DNA from: Herbaspirillum sp.
Lineage (GTDB): Bacteria > Pseudomonadota > Gammaproteobacteria > Burkholderiales > Burkholderiaceae_D
Assembly (NCBI GenBank): GCA_028292625.1
Contig: JAQGLY010000071.1
Span: forward strand, 1-44,529
Direction: 5' to 3'
Length of the DNA: 44,529 bases
Below are positions 1 through 10,384 of the stretch, one piece after another. Position 1 is the stretch's first letter; every line of letters begins with the position of its first letter. Below the pieces are notes generated by a model. It was given only the letters and a program-made list of their open reading frames with translations. It had not been told where the DNA came from and ran no database searches. A program made the translations under genes and the position numbers.

Positions 1-560
1 CCCATGCGCACCAGCACGATCACCACGATCGGCACTTCGAACGCCATCCCGAACGAGAGGAACATCGTCATCGCGAAATCGACATAGCTGTCGATATCCG
101 GCGCCACCGAGACCGATGCCGGCGCGAAGTGGTTGATAAACGGGAAAATGGTGCCGAACACCAGGAAATAACAGAATGCAACGCCGGCGATGAACAGCAG
201 CGATGAAGAGATGACCAGCGGCGCCACCAGCCGCTTCTCGTGCCGGTACAGGCCCGGCGCGACGAACGCCCAGGCCTGATACAGCACCCACGGCAGCGCA
301 ATGACGAAGGCCAGCATCAATGTCACCTTCATCGGAATCAGGAACGGCGTGATGACGCCGGTCGCAATCATCTTGGTGCCGGCCGGCAGCGCGGCGATCA
401 TCGGCCTCGCCAGCACATCGAAAATGTTCGCGGCCCAGTTCACCAGGCACAGGAAAACCACGACCACGGCAATCGCGGACTTCACGACCCGGCTGCGCAG
501 TTCGACCAAATGCGAAATGAAGGTGTCTTCGTTACCGGTGGTAGTGTGTTCGTCAGCCAT
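1..560 (-). CDS. tatC: Sec-independent translocase subunit TatC (3' end outside window)
   Basis: Multi-spanning receptor of the twin-arginine translocase, which with TatB recognises folded precursors carrying an RR signal. Translation from the ATG at 560 starts MADEHTTTGNEDTFISHLVE, and the 'FISHLVELRSRV' stretch followed by a first membrane helix is the hallmark N-terminus of TatC. Later segments (PWVLYQAWAFVAPGLYRHEK, FAMTMFLSFGMAFEVP) also fit the family; the second contains the conserved periplasmic/helix region. About 186 of the usual 250 or so residues are inside the window and the C-terminus lies beyond base 1. It is the last visible gene of tatABC, 36 bases after tatB, and is surely co-transcribed with it. 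Confidence 0.95.
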   Translation of the reverse strand, partial: MADEHTTTGNEDTFISHLVELRSRVVKSAIAVVVVFLCLVNWAANIFDVLARPMIAALPAGTKMIATGVITPFLIPMKVTLMLAFVIALPWVLYQAWAFVAPGLYRHEKRLVAPLVISSSLLFIAGVAFCYFLVFGTIFPFINHFAPASVSVAPDIDSYVDFAMTMFLSFGMAFEVPIVVIVLVRM

Positions 561-596
561 GTCAGTGTGCTACGGAATGAAAAAAGGGCATGGCGC

Positions 597-1112
597 TCAT
601 GAAAAGAAAGAGCCGGATGATTTACCGCCGACGGGTCGGTATTTGGCGACGCGGGCCGCCGCCGAGATGACGTGTGCGCGCCGGCCGGACTGATGCTTGT
701 ACCAGGCGGGAGTGGCCGTGGTGCGCTGCAGTTTTTTCTGACGGAAATTGCGGGCCTTGCGGTCCAGCGATTCCATCGTCGGAATATCGTAGCGGTTGTG
801 GTAGCCGCCGACGTCGCCGCCGGTATCGGCATCGTCCCAGCCGGACGTGACCGCCTGTTCGGTGTCCGTTATGCCTTTTTCGAAATCCCGGCGGATGTCG
901 CCGGCGGCGCTCTGGACGTCCTTATGCATGGTGCGGAGCTCTTCCAGTTCGATCTCGCGGCTGACTTCGGATTTCACCTCGTTCAAATAGCGCTGCGCGC
1001 GGCCAAACAGGGTGCCGGCCATGCGCGCCATCTTCGGCAAACGCTCGGGACCCACCACGACCAGCGCGACAACGCCGATCAGCGCAAGTTTGGTTATTCC
1101 AATATCAATCAT
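597..1112 (-). CDS. tatB: Sec-independent translocase subunit TatB
   Basis: Membrane-anchored partner of TatC in the twin-arginine receptor complex. The protein (171 aa) starts MIDIGITKLALIGVVALVVV, a single N-terminal membrane helix followed by the GPERLPKMAR hinge, then a long amphipathic and charged region (KSEVSREIELEEL) and a basic tail. The Gly-Pro hinge after the helix and the Glu near the membrane edge are the family signature. The ATG at 1112 is preferred to a GTG three codons upstream because it puts the helix directly at the N-terminus as in other TatB proteins. It lies 101 bases after tatA and 36 before tatC. The C-terminal third is variable in the family. Confidence 0.93.
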   Translation of the reverse strand: MIDIGITKLALIGVVALVVVGPERLPKMARMAGTLFGRAQRYLNEVKSEVSREIELEELRTMHKDVQSAAGDIRRDFEKGITDTEQAVTSGWDDADTGGDVGGYHNRYDIPTMESLDRKARNFRQKKLQRTTATPAWYKHQSGRRAHVISAAARVAKYRPVGGKSSGSFFS

Positions 1113-1213
1113 GGATTGCACTCATCGAAAAGCTCTACAGCGAACAGCGCCGATACCGCATCACTTCAAAAACCACCCCGTAAACCGATGGCGACCCGGC
1201 GGCCGCCGCGGCA

Positions 1214-1423
1214 TCACGGCGCGGTTTTGTCCTTTTCCCGGGTTTTCACGTCGATAGTCGACTGCGGCGCTTCTTCCTTCTCTTCTTCGCCCTTCACGCC
1301 ATCCTTGAAGCCCTTGACCGCCTTGCCCAGATCCGCGCCCATATTGCCGATCTTCTTGGTGCCGAATATCAGCGCCACGATGACCAGGACAATCAACCAA
1401 TGCCAAATACTTAATCCGCCCAT
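1214..1423 (-). CDS. tatA: Sec-independent translocase pore subunit TatA
   Basis: Pore-forming subunit of the Tat system. The 69-aa protein starts [20 protein letters not shown] (one membrane helix), then [20 protein letters not shown], the amphipathic helix with the FGTKK hinge diagnostic of TatA/E, and a short acidic-basic tail. A clear ribosome site (GGAGAAATAAA) precedes the ATG. The 91-base spacer to hinT holds no obvious terminator, so tatABC may be read from the his-hinT transcript as well as from its own promoter. Confidence 0.95.
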   Translation of the reverse strand: MGGLSIWHWLIVLVIVALIFGTKKIGNMGADLGKAVKGFKDGVKGEEEKEEAPQSTIDVKTREKDKTAP

Positions 1424-1514
1424 TTTATTTCTCCATTACAAAACATAGATACCCATTACAAGCGGCTGTGGTCCGACAGACCGCCATACTTTGATTACAT
1501 CCGGACCTTCAATA

Positions 1515-1895
1515 TTAAACCTTCAAGAACGGCGCGTTCCACGGATGCGGTCCGCCGATAATATGCAGATGCAGATGGTACACCTCTTGCCCGCCGTTGG
1601 GTCCGGTGTTGATCATCGTTTTGTAACCGCCGGTCTTGACGCCGTCGGCGCCCACCCGATAATCGCAACCCTGCTCGTGCGCCAGCCGTTTCCCCAGGAG
1701 CAGCATTTTACCCAGGAGTCCCGCGTGCCGCTCCTCGCAGTCGGACAGCGTCTCGATATGCTCTTTCGGAATAATCAGGAAATGCACGGGCGCCGCCGGA
1801 CGGATGTCGTTGAACACCTTGACCTCGTCATCTTCATACAGCACCTTGGACGGAATCTGCCCAGCGGCAATCTTGCAAAAAAGACAATTATCCAA
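1515..1895 (-). CDS. hinT: HIT-family purine nucleoside phosphoramidase (HinT-like)
   Basis: Histidine-triad protein hydrolysing adenosine phosphoramidates. In the 126-aa product the His triad H107-L-H109-L-H111 is followed by IIGG, and the N-terminal C4xxC7 pair (NCLFCKI) is the zinc-binding variant often seen in bacterial HIT proteins. NDIRPAAPVHFLIIPKEHI and INTGPNGGQEV are the nucleotide-binding family blocks. It follows hisE by 56 bases and precedes tatA, the common order in Burkholderiales, where it rides at the end of the his operon. The physiological substrate is not visible from sequence. Confidence 0.93.
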   Translation of the reverse strand: MDNCLFCKIAAGQIPSKVLYEDDEVKVFNDIRPAAPVHFLIIPKEHIETLSDCEERHAGLLGKMLLLGKRLAHEQGCDYRVGADGVKTGGYKTMINTGPNGGQEVYHLHLHIIGGPHPWNAPFLKV

Positions 1896-1951
1896 AGAAG
1901 GCTCCCGGTTACTTGAACATTAAACGTATTGCAAGCATTGCATGGCGGGGC

Positions 1952-2341
1952 TTACTTCCGTTCCGCCTGCTCGCGCGCTTCCAGCTTGCGGTTGGCCTTT
2001 TCCTCAATACCCGACAGGCCTTCCCGGCGCGCCAGCTCTTCCAGCACCTGCTGCGGCGTCAGACCGAATTGCGCCAGCATGATCAGCGAATGAAACCAGA
2101 GATCGGCGCACTCATACAGCACCTTGTCGGTCTTGCCGTCGACGCGCGCATCCTTGGCCGCCATCACCGTTTCGGTGGCTTCCTCGCCGATTTTCTTGAG
2201 GATCGCATCGTCGCCTTTGGCGAACAGACGCGAAATATACGATTTGTCCGGATCGCCGCCGTTGGCGGGTTTGCGCGATTCGATCACGCGCGCCAGCCGT
2301 TGCAAAGTGTCGTTGGTGTGATCGCCCATATCGCCGCTCAT
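1952..2341 (-). CDS. hisE: Phosphoribosyl-ATP pyrophosphatase
   Basis: Second step of histidine biosynthesis: cleaves pyrophosphate from phosphoribosyl-ATP. The protein (129 aa) shows the all-alpha MazG-like fold motifs: [21 protein letters not shown], with the metal-binding Glu cluster, and [19 protein letters not shown]. The ATG overlaps the hisI stop by four bases (ATGA), indicating translational coupling. HisE is a separate gene from HisI, as usual in beta-proteobacteria, not the fused HisIE of enterics. The C-terminus is extended and charged ([17 protein letters not shown]). Confidence 0.95.
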   Translation of the reverse strand: MSGDMGDHTNDTLQRLARVIESRKPANGGDPDKSYISRLFAKGDDAILKKIGEEATETVMAAKDARVDGKTDKVLYECADLWFHSLIMLAQFGLTPQQVLEELARREGLSGIEEKANRKLEAREQAERK

Positions 2342-2811
2342 GTGGATACTTTGTTAGTGGATTTGCGCGGCTTTTTGAGCGCTTGCGGCTTGGCTCCGGC
2401 CACGGCTTGCGCCTTGACCGCCTCCGATTCCGGCAGCACCGCTTCGACAGTCACCCATTCGCCGCTCTCGCCGCTGCCCTCGAGCGATTGGAAGAAGCAG
2501 GAATGACGGCCGGTATGGCAGGCGATGCCGGCGATCTGCTCGACCTTCAGCAGCACCACGTCTTCATCGCAATCGAGACGGATTTCATGCACCTTCTGAA
2601 AATGCCCGGATTCCTCGCCCTTGTGCCACAGCTTCTTGCGCGAACGGCTCCAATAGACCGCCTCGCCCAGCTCGACCGTGCGCGCCAGCGCATCGCGGTT
2701 CATCCAGGCGAACATCAGCACATCGTTCGACCCGACCTCCTGCGCGATCACCGGCACCAGGCCGATCTCGTTCCATTTCACTTTATTCAACCATTTCGCG
2801 TTGATGCTCAT
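2338..2811 (-). CDS. hisI: Phosphoribosyl-AMP cyclohydrolase
   Basis: Third step of histidine synthesis: opens the purine ring of phosphoribosyl-AMP. The sequence has [18 protein letters not shown], the [16 protein letters not shown] block, the metal site [12 protein letters not shown] and the zinc motif [13 protein letters not shown], all characteristic. At 157 aa it is longer than the roughly 130 aa typical of stand-alone HisI; the surplus is an Ala/Lys/Pro-rich C-terminal tail of about 30 residues. It overlaps hisE (downstream) and hisF (upstream) by four bases each, so hisF-hisI-hisE are translationally coupled. Confidence 0.95.
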   Translation of the reverse strand: MSINAKWLNKVKWNEIGLVPVIAQEVGSNDVLMFAWMNRDALARTVELGEAVYWSRSRKKLWHKGEESGHFQKVHEIRLDCDEDVVLLKVEQIAGIACHTGRHSCFFQSLEGSGESGEWVTVEAVLPESEAVKAQAVAGAKPQALKKPRKSTNKVST

Positions 2812-3572
2812 GCCAGCCTCATCGAGATATTCTGCGCCGCCATGAAGCGCTTGGCTTCCTGCACCGTATGCTGGCCGTAATGAAAAATGCTGGCGGCGAG
2901 CACCGCATCGGCCTTGCCTATACGCACGCCGTCGGCCAGATCCTGCAAGCCGCCGACGCCGCCGGAAGCGACCACCGGAATCGATACCGCGTCCGACACC
3001 GCGCTGGTCAGCGCCAGATCGAAACCGCTGCGCGTGCCGTCGCGATCCATGCTGGTCAGCAGGATTTCACCGGCGCCGAGCCGCGCCATATTGCGCGCCC
3101 ATTCGATCGCATCGAGCCCGGTCGCGTTGCGCCCGCCGTGCGTAAATACTTCCCACTTGTTGTCGCCGACCCGTTTGGCGTCGATGGCGACGACGATGCA
3201 CTGCGATCCGTACTTAGCGGCGGCGTCCGCCACCAGTTGCGGATGGGTCACCGCCGAGGTATTGATGCCGACCTTGTCGGCGCCAGCATTGAGCAGCCGG
3301 CGCACGTCGTCCACCGTACGCACGCCGCCGCCGACGGTCAGTGGAATAAACACTTGCGACGCCACCGCTTCGATGATGTCCAGAATCAGGTCGCGCCCGT
3401 CGGACGAGGCGGTGATGTCGAGAAAGGTCAATTCGTCGGCGCCCTGCTCGTCGTAGCGGCGCGCGATTTCGACCGGATCGCCGGCGTCGCGCAGCGCCAG
3501 GAAATTGACGCCCTTGACCACACGGCCGGCAGTCACGTCCAGGCAGGGAATGATTCGCTTAGGTAACGTCAT
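2808..3572 (-). CDS. hisF: Imidazole glycerol phosphate synthase, cyclase subunit HisF
   Basis: TIM-barrel cyclase which, with ammonia from HisH, converts PRFAR to imidazole glycerol phosphate and AICAR. The 254-aa protein begins [20 protein letters not shown], carrying the first catalytic Asp (D12), and has the second catalytic Asp in [11 protein letters not shown]. Phosphate-binding loops [11 protein letters not shown] and [11 protein letters not shown] are intact. It starts 18 bases after the hisA stop and overlaps the hisI start by four bases. Confidence 0.97.
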   Translation of the reverse strand: MTLPKRIIPCLDVTAGRVVKGVNFLALRDAGDPVEIARRYDEQGADELTFLDITASSDGRDLILDIIEAVASQVFIPLTVGGGVRTVDDVRRLLNAGADKVGINTSAVTHPQLVADAAAKYGSQCIVVAIDAKRVGDNKWEVFTHGGRNATGLDAIEWARNMARLGAGEILLTSMDRDGTRSGFDLALTSAVSDAVSIPVVASGGVGGLQDLADGVRIGKADAVLAASIFHYGQHTVQEAKRFMAAQNISMRLA

Positions 3573-3590
3573 ATGCGGCGGCCATGTCGT

Positions 3591-4385
3591 TTATTGGTCC
3601 TGATCCGGCACATCGGCCGTGCCTTCGCTCAACGCATCGGCGCGCAATTGCGCGCTGTGCAAATCGAGCGTGCCTTCATAAATCGAACGTCCGCAGATGA
3701 CCGCTTCGATGCCCTCGTCCTGCACCGCGCACAAGGCCTCCACGTCCTTGATGCTGTGCACGCCGCCGGAAGCGATCACCGGAATGGTCATGCTTTGCGC
3801 CAGACGCACGGTGGCTTCGATATTGACGCCGCCCATCATGCCGTCGCGGCCTATGTCGGTATAAATGATCGATTCGCAACCGTAATCCTCGAATTTTTTG
3901 GCCAGATCGATCACTTCATGACCAGACAACTTGCTCCAGCCGTCGGTGGCGACCTTCCCGTCCCTGGCGTCCAGGCCGACGATGATCTGGCCCGGAAACG
4001 CGCTGCAGGCGTCGTGCAGGAAACCGGGATTCTTGACCGCGGCGGTGCCGATGATGATGTACGACAAACCGGCATCCAGATAACGCTCTATCGTATCCAG
4101 ATCGCGGATGCCGCCGCCCAGTTGCACCGGGATTTCATCGACGTCGTTGGCCAGCGCGAATTCGCGCACCGCATCCAGAATCAGGCGCACCGCGGATTCG
4201 TTCTTGGGTTTGCCGGCGAAGGCGCCGTTCAGGTCGACCAGATGCAGACGCCGCGCGCCCTGTGTCAGCCAGTGACGCGCCATGTCGGCGGGATTGTCGG
4301 AAAATACGGTGGCCTGGTCCATATCACCCTGTTTCAGGCGAACGCAATGACCGTCTTTCAGGTCGATGGCAGGTATCAGCAGCAT
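3591..4385 (-). CDS. hisA: ProFAR isomerase HisA
   Basis: Amadori isomerase of histidine biosynthesis, a TIM barrel homologous to HisF. The product (264 aa) starts [20 protein letters not shown]; the acid/base Asp residues fall at D8 and in GLDARDG (D139). The two half-barrel phosphate loops VQLGGGIRD and [11 protein letters not shown] are present. The C-terminus ([15 protein letters not shown]) is a short family-variable tail. A 95-base spacer separates it from hisH; it is AT-rich just before the start and shows a T7 run on the coding strand, but no convincing terminator stem. Confidence 0.97.
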   Translation of the reverse strand: MLLIPAIDLKDGHCVRLKQGDMDQATVFSDNPADMARHWLTQGARRLHLVDLNGAFAGKPKNESAVRLILDAVREFALANDVDEIPVQLGGGIRDLDTIERYLDAGLSYIIIGTAAVKNPGFLHDACSAFPGQIIVGLDARDGKVATDGWSKLSGHEVIDLAKKFEDYGCESIIYTDIGRDGMMGGVNIEATVRLAQSMTIPVIASGGVHSIKDVEALCAVQDEGIEAVICGRSIYEGTLDLHSAQLRADALSEGTADVPDQDQ

Positions 4386-4480
4386 GGCGTGGGTATAATT
4401 AAATGATTAAGCAAAAAAAGTGAGCACAAGAAACATTCGACGGCGACGATGCGTAACGGGAGCGCGAATCGATAAGCCGA

Positions 4481-5119
4481 TCAGGGCTTCCAGCAGGCAA
4501 AATTGCGATAAAGCTGCAATCCGGCGGCAGCGCTTTTCTCGGGATGGAATTGCGTTGCAAAGATATTATCACGCGCTACCGCACAGCTAAACGTCGAACC
4601 GTAGGTCGTCACGCCGACGGTATCCGCAGGCGCCGCCGGAACCGCGTAAAAACTGTGCACAAAATAAAAATAAGCGCCGTCGGCAACACCGTTCCACAGC
4701 GCATGGCCGGTCTTCTGCTGCACGCGGTTCCAGCCCATCTGCGGCACCTTGAAGCGCGAGCCGTCTTCCTGCGTCCGTCCTTCCAGCGCAAAACGCACCA
4801 CCCTCCCCGGCAACAATCCCAGGCACGGTGTATCGCCTTCCTCGCTCCAGTCGAACAGCATCTGCTCGCCAACGCATACGCCGAACATGGGCTTGCTGCG
4901 CGCCGCTTCCAGCACCGCCTCCTGCACACCGGATTCGCGCAGGCTGCGCATGCAATCCGGCATCGCGCCCTGCCCCGGCAGCACCACCCGGTCGGCGGCG
5001 CGAATATCGGCGGCCTCGCCGGAAATGCGCACATCGGCTTCCGGCGCCACGCGGCGCAGGGCCTGCGCCACGGAGCGCAGATTGCCCATGCCATAGTCAA
5101 CTACAACAATTTTATTCAT
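4481..5119 (-). CDS. hisH: Imidazole glycerol phosphate synthase, glutaminase subunit HisH
   Basis: Class I glutamine amidotransferase supplying ammonia to HisF. Starting at the ATG at 5119 ([20 protein letters not shown]) the protein has 212 aa. The nucleophile is C82 in [10 protein letters not shown] and the His-Glu pair is H192/E194 in QFHPEKS; the oxyanion strand is [11 protein letters not shown]. The frame stays open upstream to 5278 but that part overlaps hisB and lacks homology, so the inner ATG is chosen. It sits 58 bases after hisB. The MarC-family gene that often separates hisB and hisH in Burkholderia is absent. Confidence 0.96.
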   Translation of the reverse strand: MNKIVVVDYGMGNLRSVAQALRRVAPEADVRISGEAADIRAADRVVLPGQGAMPDCMRSLRESGVQEAVLEAARSKPMFGVCVGEQMLFDWSEEGDTPCLGLLPGRVVRFALEGRTQEDGSRFKVPQMGWNRVQQKTGHALWNGVADGAYFYFVHSFYAVPAAPADTVGVTTYGSTFSCAVARDNIFATQFHPEKSAAAGLQLYRNFACWKP

Positions 5120-5177
5120 AGCAAGGTATCTATCGCATCGCGCCGCAGCGGCGTGCTCCCGAGATTGGCGACGATGG

Positions 5178-5774
5178 TTACAGGCTGCCTTTGGTGGACG
5201 GGATGGTGCCGGCGGAACGGCTGTCGAGTTCCAGCGCCATGCGCAATGCGCGGCCAAAAGCCTTGAACACGGTTTCACATTGATGATGGGCGTTGACGCC
5301 GCGCAGATTGTCGATGTGCAATGTGACCAGCGCGTGATTGACGAAACCGTGGAAAAACTCGCTGGTCAGGTCGACGTCGAATCCGCCTATCATCGAACGG
5401 GTGAAGGGCACGTTGAATTCAAGGCCCGGCCGGCCGGAAAAATCGATCACCACACGCGACAAGGCTTCGTCCAGCGGCACATAAGCGTGACCGTAACGGC
5501 GGATCCCCTTTTTGTCGCCGACCGCCTTGGCGAAGGCCTGGCCCAGCGTGATGCCGACGTCTTCCACCGTGTGATGCGCGTCGATGTGCAAATCGCCCTT
5601 GGCTTCGATATCCAGGTCGATCAGGCCGTGACGGGCGATCTGATCCAGCATGTGGTCAAGAAAAGGGACGCCCGTATTCAACGATTGACGTCCGGTGCCG
5701 TCCAGGTCGATAGCGACGCGAATCTGCGTTTCGCTGGTGTTGCGGACGACTTCTGCGGTTCTTGATATAGACAT
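5178..5774 (-). CDS. hisB: Imidazoleglycerol-phosphate dehydratase
   Basis: Dehydrates imidazole glycerol phosphate to imidazole acetol phosphate using two Mn ions. The 198-aa protein is the monofunctional form: no histidinol phosphatase domain is attached, so that step must be encoded elsewhere. Diagnostic motifs are [23 protein letters not shown] [15 protein letters not shown] and [16 protein letters not shown] with [19 protein letters not shown]. The start [17 protein letters not shown] fits the family. A 183-base spacer separates it from the upstream methyltransferase, unusually long for this operon. Confidence 0.97.
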   Translation of the reverse strand: MSISRTAEVVRNTSETQIRVAIDLDGTGRQSLNTGVPFLDHMLDQIARHGLIDLDIEAKGDLHIDAHHTVEDVGITLGQAFAKAVGDKKGIRRYGHAYVPLDEALSRVVIDFSGRPGLEFNVPFTRSMIGGFDVDLTSEFFHGFVNHALVTLHIDNLRGVNAHHQCETVFKAFGRALRMALELDSRSAGTIPSTKGSL

Positions 5775-5869
5775 GACGGATGATATGAACGGTGATATGG
5801 ATAAAAGCGTGCGGAAATATTAACAATGGGCCAGAGCGGGAGCTACCCTGCATTTTACCGACATTTTGC

Positions 5870-5897
5870 ATAATATCGCGCACTGTCGCGCGTTAAC
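5870..5897 (-). promoter_or_regulatory. Candidate internal promoter before hisB
   Basis: In the 183-base spacer before hisB the minus strand reads GTTAAC, 16 bases, TATTAT. The -10 box is good and the -35 weak. This would let hisB-to-tat genes be transcribed without the methyltransferase. Sequence pattern only. Confidence 0.3.
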
Positions 5898-5957
5898 CCG
5901 CTACGCGGATCAATTAAGTCGCGGCGAATGCAACAAAAACTGGAAAAGCGGCAATGT

Positions 5958-6767
5958 TCAAACCGGCAGCGACGGTTCGGCAAGCGCTGCCGTGGATGTC
6001 GCCGGCGCCGGTGCAGGCGCCGCGGCAAGCCGCTTTTCAATCAGGGCGCAATAATCCGGGTTCAGTTCGAAACCGACAAACTGGCGGCCGCATTGCTTGG
6101 CGGCAACTGCCGTGGTGCCGCTGCCCATGAATGGATCGAGCACCACGCCGCCGGGCGGACAGGACGCGCGGATCATGCGTTCGATGATCTCCAGCGGCTT
6201 TTGCGTCGGGTGGTCGGCGCGCTCCCGGTGCTCCCGATGCAAACGCGAAACGCTCCAGACATCTTTGGGGTTGTAGCCCAGCTCCAGCCATTTGGCGCCG
6301 ACGAAAATCGACCGTGAGCGGGCTTTTTTGGTTTCGGCGTCGTAGGCGATGCGAATCGCATCCAGATCGAAATAATAATCCTTGGCGTTCACGAAAAAAC
6401 CGATCGTGTCGTGCACCGACGAGTAGCGCCGCGTGCTGCCGCCCATCGACGGCACCCGCCGGTCCCAGATGATCTCGTTCATCATCGCCATGCGCTGCTT
6501 GAGCATCACGAACACTTCCGGCGCATAGCGCCAGGTCAGGAATATATACAGGCTGCCGCTGGCCTTGAGTTTGGGCAAGGCCAGATCGACCCATTCCTGC
6601 ATCCACTGCAGATAGTCGGCGGCGGCGCGCTTGTCCGAATCGTTGCCGTAATCCTTGCCCAGCCCGTACGGCGGATCGGCAATCAGCAAATCGACCGCGC
6701 CATCGGGGATGTGGGCCAGCCCCTCCAATGCGTCGGCGCAATAAACCCGGTTCAGCCAGTCGCTCAT
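5958..6767 (-). CDS. Orphan DNA methyltransferase (beta class, N6-adenine or N4-cytosine)
   Basis: Adds a methyl group from SAM to an exocyclic amino group in DNA. The protein has 269 aa from the ATG at 6767 (MSDWLNRVYCADALEGL). Catalytic motif IV is D31-P-P-Y34-G and the SAM-binding motif I is D211-PFMGSGTT; this IV-before-I order marks the beta class. HPTQKP (186-191) and the closing VGFELNPDYC are also family blocks. The tail is Ala/Pro-rich. No restriction endonuclase, specificity subunit or repair gene lies nearby, so it looks solitary and perhaps regulatory. It starts 8 bases after hisD stops and thus is embedded in the his operon, in the position where hisC is expected. Base choice resembles the neighbours. 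The recognition site cannot be read from sequence. Confidence 0.92.
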   Translation of the reverse strand: MSDWLNRVYCADALEGLAHIPDGAVDLLIADPPYGLGKDYGNDSDKRAAADYLQWMQEWVDLALPKLKASGSLYIFLTWRYAPEVFVMLKQRMAMMNEIIWDRRVPSMGGSTRRYSSVHDTIGFFVNAKDYYFDLDAIRIAYDAETKKARSRSIFVGAKWLELGYNPKDVWSVSRLHREHRERADHPTQKPLEIIERMIRASCPPGGVVLDPFMGSGTTAVAAKQCGRQFVGFELNPDYCALIEKRLAAAPAPAPATSTAALAEPSLPV

Positions 6768-6775
6768 GCGCCGGC

Positions 6776-8092
6776 TTAGTTGTTCAACCGCAATTCGGCC
6801 GAGCGGGCATGCGCCTGCAAGCCTTCGCCGTAAGCCAGCTCGGCAGCCACGCGGCCCAGGGTTTGCGCGCCCTCGGCGCTGACGTGGATGATGCTGGAGC
6901 GTTTCTGGAAATCGTAGACTCCCAGCGGCGACGAAAAACGGGCGGTGCGCGAGGTCGGCAGCACGTGGTTCGGGCCTGCGCAGTAATCGCCCAGAGATTC
7001 GGAAGAAAAACGTCCGAGGAACATGGCGCCGGCATGCCTTACCTTGTCCGCCCATCGCTGCGGGTCTTGGGTGGAGATTTCCAGATGTTCAGGCGCGATC
7101 AGGTTGACGATCTCACACGCCTGATCCATATCGCGCACCTTGATCAGTGCGCCGCGATCGGCCAGCGACGTGCGGATCACTTGCTCGCGCGGCATGGTTG
7201 GCAGCAGGCGCTTGATGGCGGCTTCGACTTTCTCGATATACGCGGCATCCGGGCACAGCAGAATCGACTGCGCCAGTTCGTCGTGCTCGGCCTGCGAAAA
7301 CAGATCCATCGCGATCCAGTCCGGATCGGTGCTGCCGTCGCAGATCACCAGGATTTCGGATGGCCCCGCGATCATGTCGATGCCGACCGTGCCGAACACA
7401 CGGCGCTTCGCCGCGGCGACATACGCATTGCCGGGACCGACGATTTTATCGACCGCCGGAATCGTCGCCGTGCCGTAGGCCAGCGCCGCCACCGCCTGCG
7501 CGCCGCCGATGGTGAATATACGATCGACGCCGGCGATGGCCGCCGCCGCCAGCACCAGCTGATTGCGTACGCCGTCTGGAGTCGGCACCACCATCACGAT
7601 TTCCTGCACGCCGGCCACTTTGGCCGGAATCGCATTCATCAGCACCGACGACGGATAAGCCGCCTTGCCGCCCGGCACATAAATGCCGACGCGATCCAGC
7701 GGCGTCACCTTTTGTCCCAGCACGGTGCCGTCGGCCTCGGTGTACAGGAAACCGTCGGCGCCGCATTCCTGCTTTTGCCGCTGGTGATAGCTGCGCACGC
7801 GATCGGCGGCGGTCTGCAGCGCCTGCCGCCGCGCGGGAGGCAATCCATCCAGCGCCTGCTGCATTTGGTCGCGGCCGATTTCCAGCGCCTGCGCACTGAT
7901 TGCGGCGACCCGGTCGAAACGTTCGGTATAGCTGAGCACGGCGGCGTCGCCCCGCGTTTTGACGTCGGCCAGGATCGCGGCGACGGCACGATCGATGGCC
8001 TCATCCTCGGCCGCCTCGAACGCCAGCACCGCCGACAGGGTTTGCCGGAAGTCGGGGCTTGCCGCATCCAGCTTTCTGATCGTGATCGTCAT
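6776..8092 (-). CDS. hisD: Histidinol dehydrogenase
   Basis: Zinc enzyme making the last two oxidations from histidinol to histidine with NAD. The 438-aa form starts at the ATG at 8092 ([19 protein letters not shown]), preceded by GGGAGCG as ribosome site; a TTG six codons upstream opens the same frame but is less likely. Family motifs: [31 protein letters not shown], and [18 protein letters not shown] with the catalytic and zinc ligands, plus LIAPEHLEI carrying the Glu-His acid/base pair. It follows hisG after a 19-base gap and precedes the DNA methyltransferase rather than hisC. Confidence 0.97.
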   Translation of the reverse strand: MTITIRKLDAASPDFRQTLSAVLAFEAAEDEAIDRAVAAILADVKTRGDAAVLSYTERFDRVAAISAQALEIGRDQMQQALDGLPPARRQALQTAADRVRSYHQRQKQECGADGFLYTEADGTVLGQKVTPLDRVGIYVPGGKAAYPSSVLMNAIPAKVAGVQEIVMVVPTPDGVRNQLVLAAAAIAGVDRIFTIGGAQAVAALAYGTATIPAVDKIVGPGNAYVAAAKRRVFGTVGIDMIAGPSEILVICDGSTDPDWIAMDLFSQAEHDELAQSILLCPDAAYIEKVEAAIKRLLPTMPREQVIRTSLADRGALIKVRDMDQACEIVNLIAPEHLEISTQDPQRWADKVRHAGAMFLGRFSSESLGDYCAGPNHVLPTSRTARFSSPLGVYDFQKRSSIIHVSAEGAQTLGRVAAELAYGEGLQAHARSAELRLNN

Positions 8093-8111
8093 GTCTTCGC
8101 TCCCATTCAAA

Positions 8112-8765
8112 TCAGGCCATGGCCTGGGTTGCCTTCTCGAATGCGGCCAGAATCGGCTGCAGACGCGACCGCTTGATTTTCAGCGCGGCCTGATTGACTA
8201 CCAGCCGAGATGAAATATCCATGATGCGCTCGACTTCCACCAAGTGGTTGGCGCGCAAGGTGCTGCCGGTGCTGACCAGATCGACGATCGCATCCGCCAG
8301 GCCGACCAGCGGCCCCAATTCCATCGAACCGTAGAGTTTGATCAAATCCACGTGCACGCCCTTGGCCGCGAAATGTTCGCGCGCGGTATTCAGATATTTG
8401 GTCGCTACCCGCAACCGCGCGCCCTGGCGCACCGCATTGGCGTAGTCGAAACCGTCCTGCACCGCCACCGACATCCGGCATTTGGCGATTTTCAGATCGA
8501 TAGGCTGATACAGGCCTTCGCCTCCGTGCTCCAGCAGGACGTCCTTGCCCGCCACGCCGAAATCGGCGGCGCCGTATTGCACGTAGGTCGGCACATCCGA
8601 GGCGCGCACGATGATCACGCGCACCAGCGGATCGTTGGTAGGCAGGATCAGCTTGCGCGAGGTTTCGGGGTCTTCGGTCACCTCGATGCCGGCCGCCTTC
8701 AGCAACGGCAGGGTTTCTTCAAAGATCCGGCCCTTGGACAGCGCCAGCGTAAGTTGTTCGGACAT
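8112..8765 (-). CDS. hisG: ATP phosphoribosyltransferase, short form HisG(S)
   Basis: First committed enzyme of histidine biosynthesis (ATP + PRPP to phosphoribosyl-ATP). At 217 aa it lacks the C-terminal ACT-like regulatory domain, so it belongs to the short form that needs the HisRS-like partner HisZ for activity and feedback control; hisZ is not in this window. Key motifs are [16 protein letters not shown] at the N-terminus and the PRPP loop [17 protein letters not shown]. It starts 32 bases after murA stops, continuing the bolA-murA-his arrangement. Confidence 0.96.
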   Translation of the reverse strand: MSEQLTLALSKGRIFEETLPLLKAAGIEVTEDPETSRKLILPTNDPLVRVIIVRASDVPTYVQYGAADFGVAGKDVLLEHGGEGLYQPIDLKIAKCRMSVAVQDGFDYANAVRQGARLRVATKYLNTAREHFAAKGVHVDLIKLYGSMELGPLVGLADAIVDLVSTGSTLRANHLVEVERIMDISSRLVVNQAALKIKRSRLQPILAAFEKATQAMA

Positions 8766-8797
8766 GGACGCCTCTTGCTAAAAATAATCGGTTGCTG

Positions 8798-10284
<1,487 letters not shown>

Positions 10285-10324
10285 GGCGCGCTTCTTTGCA
10301 GAAATTTGCAGAATACAGTAAATG

Positions 10325-10374
10325 GAAAAGCGATCCCGGCGTTCGATGCCGCACTGCATCGGACTCCGGGATCG
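10325..10374 (-). terminator. Hairpin terminator after the ABC permease
   Basis: CGATCCCGG (10331-10339) pairs with CCGGGATCG (10366-10374) and the inner CGATGC with GCATCG, giving an almost continuous 19-bp stem with a 6-base loop. On the minus strand it is followed by CTTTTCC. It separates the ABC exporter from bolA-murA-his. Confidence 0.7.
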
Positions 10375-10384
10375 CGCATGACGT

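Noticed and set aside
4386..4480. Terminator between hisH and hisA (T7 run on the minus strand)
   Set aside because: No stable stem precedes the T-run, so it is only an AT-rich spacer.
6728..8176. A 482-codon plus-strand frame opposite hisD
   Set aside because: Antisense to well-conserved hisD, composition Arg/His/Gln-rich as expected of a shadow frame.
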